Assembly: GCA_002687025.1 (NCBI GenBank)
Contig: NYZG01000210.1
Coordinates: 1-7,806 of the forward strand
From: Candidatus Poribacteria bacterium
GTDB lineage: Bacteria > Poribacteria > WGA-4E > GCA-2687025
DNA: 7,806 nt
Reading direction: 5' to 3'
The position numbers and the translations under genes were made by a program. The notes under the pieces were generated by a model. It was given only the letters and a program-made list of their open reading frames with translations. It was not told the origin of the DNA and made no database searches. This document shows, in pieces, positions 4,571 through 7,806 of the stretch. The first letter of the stretch is position 1; every line of letters begins with the position of its first letter.

Positions 4571-5929
4571 CTATACTCTCCAGCTGGACCGAAGCGTGCG
4601 CACGGTCAGATCGCGGATCCGGGCGCCCGCGTCGCCACCGTGCAGCGCGAGACTCCAGTCCGCGGCCTCAGGCAGGAAGCAGAACGACATGGAGACCTCG
4701 CCGTCGTTACCGAAGATCTCCAGCGACGTCCGGTCGATGAGCAACCGGATTCTGATGTGCCCGTCGATGGCGCGTAGTGTGGCCGCCCTGTCCATGAAGG
4801 ACACCGTCTCGTCCGCGATATTGCAGGTGACGAGGTTGCCACGCGCCTCGATCCCAAAGGAGACGTTAGGTGCAGCGTCCGCTTCGAACGACACGTCGAA
4901 CAGGTCGCCCGTCTCTTCGAGAACCCGTATCTCTCTCGCCGCGAGTGATATCTCGGACTCCGCGTGCGTCTTGTCGTATAGGACCGCGATTTCCCGCACA
5001 GGTTCTCGGTAGAGCCGAATGCCGTCCGCGACCGTTCGAAGCGTCAGCGCTACCGGATAGGACATCTGCTGATTGAATGGCATCGCGGGATACTTGCCTC
5101 CCGCCATCCAGGATATCTGGATGCGACGTCCGTCCTCCGGCGGAATGTCGCTCCACGTCTGCGCCGCATAGCCGTTGGCGCCTTGTTCGGCGTGGAGAAC
5201 GTCGGTCTCCGGTGTGAACGTCCGGCCGTCGAACCCGCCAAGCATGTAGCCGCCGTTGCCACCCCAGAACACCCAGCGCGTATTCGCAGGATCGCCATCG
5301 ACTGGTAGCTCGAAGATGTCAGGACACTCCGCGACGCCCGGCAGCGTCTGGTCATGCATGTGTCGCCACGACTTGAGGTCGTCCGAGGCGAACAGCGCGT
5401 AGTCGTTCTCGTCGAGGAACAGCGCCATCACCCACTTACCCGACGGCTCATGACGGATGACCTTGGGATCGCGATTCTGCGCTCGGATGTGTCCGAGAAC
5501 CGGGTTACCGTCGTACTTGGTCCACGTGCGTCCGCGGTCGTTGCTGAAGGCAATTGCCTGAACGCAGTCCTTCCGAGGTGTCACGCGGGTATCGCCGACG
5601 GTGTAGAACGCGATGAGGGGCGGCGTGTCCGCTGTCCCGAACCCCGAAGTGTTGTCGTGGTCAACGACGGCGGAACCCGACCATATCCAGCCCATGTCGT
5701 CGATATCCAGCGCCGCGTGGTGAATCTGCTTCCAGTGGGTCAAGTCCGTGCTGACCGCGTGCCCCCACGTGTTGGGTCCATGCCTCAGGCTCCCGGGCGT
5801 GTGCTGGAAGAAGAGGTGGTACTCCCCATCGAAATAGACGAGGCCGTTCGGGTCGTTCATCCAATCCCGCTGCGGCGTGAAGTGTAGCTGAGGGCGATGC
5901 GTTTCGCGGTAGAGTTCGTTATCCGGCAT
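4571..5929 (-). CDS. glycoside hydrolase family 32 beta-fructosidase (levanase/inulinase/sucrose hydrolase type)
   Basis: The enzyme hydrolyses terminal beta-D-fructosyl bonds in sucrose or fructans. ATG at 5929 is chosen because GGAG lies seven bases upstream and LHFTPQRDWMNDPNGL then falls at the normal N-terminal position (residues 15-30); a GTG at 6031 would add 34 unusual residues. Catalytic residues are D26 in WMNDPNG (nucleophile), D154 in NRDPKVI (transition-state stabiliser) and E201 in AECPDIFEL (acid/base). The five-bladed propeller spans about residues 11-310. The C-terminal beta-sandwich runs from about 325 to the end at 452, including IDRTSLEIFGNDGEVSMS. No signal peptide is present, so it is probably cytoplasmic and needs an importer for its substrate. 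Exact substrate cannot be read from the sequence. It is divergent from the fucosidase-like gene; no clear terminator is seen in the 92 bases before the insertion sequence. Confidence 0.95.
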   Translation of the reverse strand: MPDNELYRETHRPQLHFTPQRDWMNDPNGLVYFDGEYHLFFQHTPGSLRHGPNTWGHAVSTDLTHWKQIHHAALDIDDMGWIWSGSAVVDHDNTSGFGTADTPPLIAFYTVGDTRVTPRKDCVQAIAFSNDRGRTWTKYDGNPVLGHIRAQNRDPKVIRHEPSGKWVMALFLDENDYALFASDDLKSWRHMHDQTLPGVAECPDIFELPVDGDPANTRWVFWGGNGGYMLGGFDGRTFTPETDVLHAEQGANGYAAQTWSDIPPEDGRRIQISWMAGGKYPAMPFNQQMSYPVALTLRTVADGIRLYREPVREIAVLYDKTHAESEISLAAREIRVLEETGDLFDVSFEADAAPNVSFGIEARGNLVTCNIADETVSFMDRAATLRAIDGHIRIRLLIDRTSLEIFGNDGEVSMSFCFLPEAADWSLALHGGDAGARIRDLTVRTLRSSWRV

Positions 5930-6052
5930 GAAGAGACTCCGCCAAGACGATGACACGGACCTGCGCACGCGTGCCAAGCTAGCGTCTCCGGTCTCCCGAC
6001 GCAACGAACACGCCTGCTGGCCGTTTCCCACGAAGTCGTGGCGCAGATCCGC

Positions 6053-6066
6053 GAGATCCGGATCTC
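6053..6066. promoter_or_regulatory. 14-bp perfect palindrome, candidate operator
   Basis: GAGATCCGGATCTC is its own reverse complement. It lies about 124 bp before the GH32 start and 458 bp before the fucosidase-like start. A further copy of the half-site AGATCCG stands just to its left (6045-6051). A dimeric sugar-responsive repressor is a natural candidate, but no regulator gene is in view. A shorter palindrome, GCACGCGTGC, lies at 5965-5974 in the GH32 leader. Confidence 0.3.
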
Positions 6067-6322
6067 AACCAGTACACTCCACGCCCGATGGTGACATAGG
6101 TGCGCTTATCGGCAAGTGCCCACCTTGCGCCGTTGGGGCGACATATCGGCGGCAATTGAACAGAACGGGAACTTAATAAGTCTCGCCGGAATCCGACAGA
6201 TCGGCTCTGTGAACGGCGTCATATGCTCGTGAAGGCCGCTCCCAAGTGAGCATTACGGGAAATCGCTGGCGGCGGGGCGCAGCCCGGAACCCGCATGATA
6301 CCTGGGTCCTTCCTGGGCCCAA

Positions 6323-6352
6323 TTGCACAGTTCAGATATTCTGTTCTATCGT
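6323..6352 (+). promoter_or_regulatory. candidate promoter for the fucosidase-like gene
   Basis: TTGCAC (6323-6328) and TATCGT (6347-6352) are 18 bases apart, about 170 bp before the ATG. The short arms CAGA-TAT-TCTG lie between them. The match is weak to moderate. Confidence 0.25.
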
Positions 6353-6523
6353 CGGCAGCACGAGAGCAGTCGGGTCCGTGGCAGGAGAGAAGGGCCGGTG
6401 ACCGACTGCGGGTTCCCGTGCCAAGGGACGCGAAGCATCCGGGTGCGCGATCGTCTTTGGCTGTTGTCGCTTGCGCGAATCGTGCCGTCCACGCCGTCCG
6501 CCCAAGAGCTGAGAGGCAGCTCC

Positions 6524-7806
6524 ATGACTGCGTTCCGTCCTTGGCGAGCCACTCTTGTGGCGCTTCTCCTTCTCGCGCTGCGTACCTGCCTCTGTCAGGC
6601 ACTGGAGCAGTCGGGGGACATGCATAGCCAGGAAGAGGAACGGGTGCGGGACCAGCACGGAATCAGCGGGCCGCGCTCTTTGGACGCCGCAAGGCTGATC
6701 AGGGACATGGTGCGTGGGGTGGGCAGCCATTTAGGCGAAAGCGTCGATCCGACGCTAGGCGGTCGGATGCCTCCCACGTCCGCAAGCGCAGAGACAGCGA
6801 TCAGGGAGTGGATGGACGAAAACGGAGAATCGGTCGTTGGGACCCGAGCCGGCCCCTTTGAGCCCACCGACCACTACGTGACCACGTACAGGGACGGAAG
6901 AATCTACGTCCACGTGCTGGATTGGAATGGGAAAAACAACCTCCTCCTGCCGGCCGTCACCGACCGGGTAGTGACAAACGCCTGGATCATGGGGGATGAA
7001 GCAGTCGACGGCTCCTCTTGGGGACTCGCGCGGCAGCACCCTTGGGGCCTTCTGCTTGTGCTGCCCTCTGAGTTCCATAGCGGCGTTGATGACATCGTCG
7101 TTCTTGACATCGAGGGGGACCCCGCCGAACTACAGACGCCTCGACTGGTTGAGGCGGACCCGTCAGCCGTCGTTCGCCTCTTCGGTGACAGCGCCAAGAT
7201 GAGTGGCGGACCTTGTCATCTGCCGGCACAGGACTGGATTGAGGGCTGGAAGACGCCAGGAGACTCCGCTTCGTGGAAGGTCAGCCTGCTCCAAGCCTAC
7301 GACTACACGGTCGCGATCACCTACGCCGCCGGCGAACGCGCGGCAGGCGCAACGTTCGAGATCGCCGTGGGATCGGGTGAACTCGTTTGGGAGGTCCGTG
7401 AAACAGGGGCATGGCTGGGTGAAGAGCAGGGCTTCGAAAAGATTCCGCTAGAGGGCGCGCTACGTCTGCCCGCGGGAACAAGCACGATCACACTTCGCCG
7501 CGTCGGGGAGGTGAAGAGGGGCGAAGTCGTCCGCGTTCATTCTCTTGAGCTGATTTCGCCACCCGCTCAGCAGGCGATGATTGTCGCGAAGGCAAGAGCG
7601 CGGAAGATCCGGGCCGGCGCCGATTGGCTTGTCGGCGCCAAGTATGGCGTGATGTTCCATTGGTCAACCACGACTCAGCCGTTGCGTGGACCACAGAAGC
7701 CCTATCCGGAGGCCGTGAGCGACTTCGACGTCGATGCTCTTGTCGACATCGTGACCGACACTGGGGCCGGCTACGTGGTGTTCACGGCAGTCCATGGGAT
7801 CATGCA
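6524..7806 (+). CDS. secreted alpha-L-fucosidase-like (GH29) multidomain protein, 3' end cut by the window
   Basis: The frame is open for 427 codons to the window end. ATG at 6524 has GAGAGG seven bases upstream and starts a signal peptide (TLVALLLLAL core, likely cut after CLCQA, about residue 26). Residues about 54-200 resemble the end of a GH29 enzyme: LIRDMVRGVGSHLGESVDP parallels the last barrel strand, REWMDENGESVVGTRAGPF (94-112) parallels the NGEAIYGTR segment, and a C-terminal-type beta-sandwich follows. Residues about 225-345 look like a carbohydrate-binding jelly roll (DWIEGW to LPAGTSTITLRRV). Residues about 360-427 begin a GH29-like barrel: DWLVGAKYGVMFHW, then FDVDALVDIVTDTGAGYVVFTAVH. 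The catalytic nucleophile would lie beyond the window, so activity is unproven. Known GH29 proteins place the barrel before the sandwich, so the leading tail is odd. Substrates would be extracellular fucosylated glycans. Confidence 0.8.
   Translation, partial: MTAFRPWRATLVALLLLALRTCLCQALEQSGDMHSQEEERVRDQHGISGPRSLDAARLIRDMVRGVGSHLGESVDPTLGGRMPPTSASAETAIREWMDENGESVVGTRAGPFEPTDHYVTTYRDGRIYVHVLDWNGKNNLLLPAVTDRVVTNAWIMGDEAVDGSSWGLARQHPWGLLLVLPSEFHSGVDDIVVLDIEGDPAELQTPRLVEADPSAVVRLFGDSAKMSGGPCHLPAQDWIEGWKTPGDSASWKVSLLQAYDYTVAITYAAGERAAGATFEIAVGSGELVWEVRETGAWLGEEQGFEKIPLEGALRLPAGTSTITLRRVGEVKRGEVVRVHSLELISPPAQQAMIVAKARARKIRAGADWLVGAKYGVMFHWSTTTQPLRGPQKPYPEAVSDFDVDALVDIVTDTGAGYVVFTAVHGIM

Larger units (their letters stand above)
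5930..6523. other. divergent intergenic region between the GH32 and fucosidase-like genes
   Basis: These 594 bases hold the ribosome sites of both genes, two palindromes (5965-5974 and 6053-6066), an AGGTG/CACCT inverted pair near 6100-6128 and the near-palindrome ACTTAATAAGT near 6170. No RNA gene or convincing ORF is seen; frames here are short or antisense-like. The frame of the fucosidase-like gene remains open back to about 6299, but that stretch has no ATG and no resemblance to GH29. Confidence 0.55.

Noticed and set aside
5965..5974. LacI-type operator GCACGCGTGC in the GH32 leader
   Set aside because: It is a short palindrome with a GC rather than CG centre and no AT-flanked LacI pattern; chance is likely in this composition.
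6299..6523. 5' extension of the fucosidase-like gene
   Set aside because: The frame is open but has no ATG or ribosome site and no GH29 resemblance. The ATG at 6524 has both a ribosome site and a signal peptide directly after it.

Overview
The window comes from a GC-rich bacterium that cannot be named from this sequence. The carbohydrate genes at the right (a cytoplasmic GH32 fructosidase and a secreted GH29-type fucosidase-like protein) resemble those of polysaccharide-degrading environmental phyla such as Planctomycetota or Armatimonadota. That is an impression from protein style, not a placement.

Region 1 (1-2699) looks like part of a phage- or plasmid-type accessory element. It opens in an 8-bp tandem array cut by the window edge (1-85). 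A leftward, translationally coupled pair follows. The first gene is a winged-helix plus zinc-ribbon protein (642-1619) that looks like a replication or regulatory DNA-binding protein. The second is a small unknown helical protein (262-645). A possible 30-codon ORF lies beyond them (103-195). The linker-coding part of the winged-helix gene carries two iteron-like 20-bp repeats next to a T-rich stretch. The 570-bp space between this pair and the rightward 169-aa gene (2190-2699) holds two intrinsic terminators, each preceded by a promoter-like sequence but by no convincing ORF. It may therefore encode one or two small RNAs.

Region 2 (2775-4478) is a complete ISL3-family insertion sequence of 1704 bp with 31-bp inverted ends (30 of 31 matching). 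Its transposase is split by a one-base shift near 3465, and no 8-bp target duplication is visible. It lies where the accessory genes give way to the carbohydrate genes.

Region 3 (4571-7806) holds a leftward GH32 beta-fructosidase with all three catalytic residues and, divergent from it, a rightward signal-peptide-bearing protein truncated by the window end. The second protein has an unusual order: a GH29-like C-terminal tail, then a carbohydrate-binding-like beta-sandwich, then the start of a GH29-like barrel. The 594-bp divergent intergenic region contains a perfect 14-bp palindrome that could be an operator.

The points most worth a second look are the promoter/terminator-delimited RNA candidates, the possible origin inside the winged-helix gene, and the tail-first fucosidase architecture.
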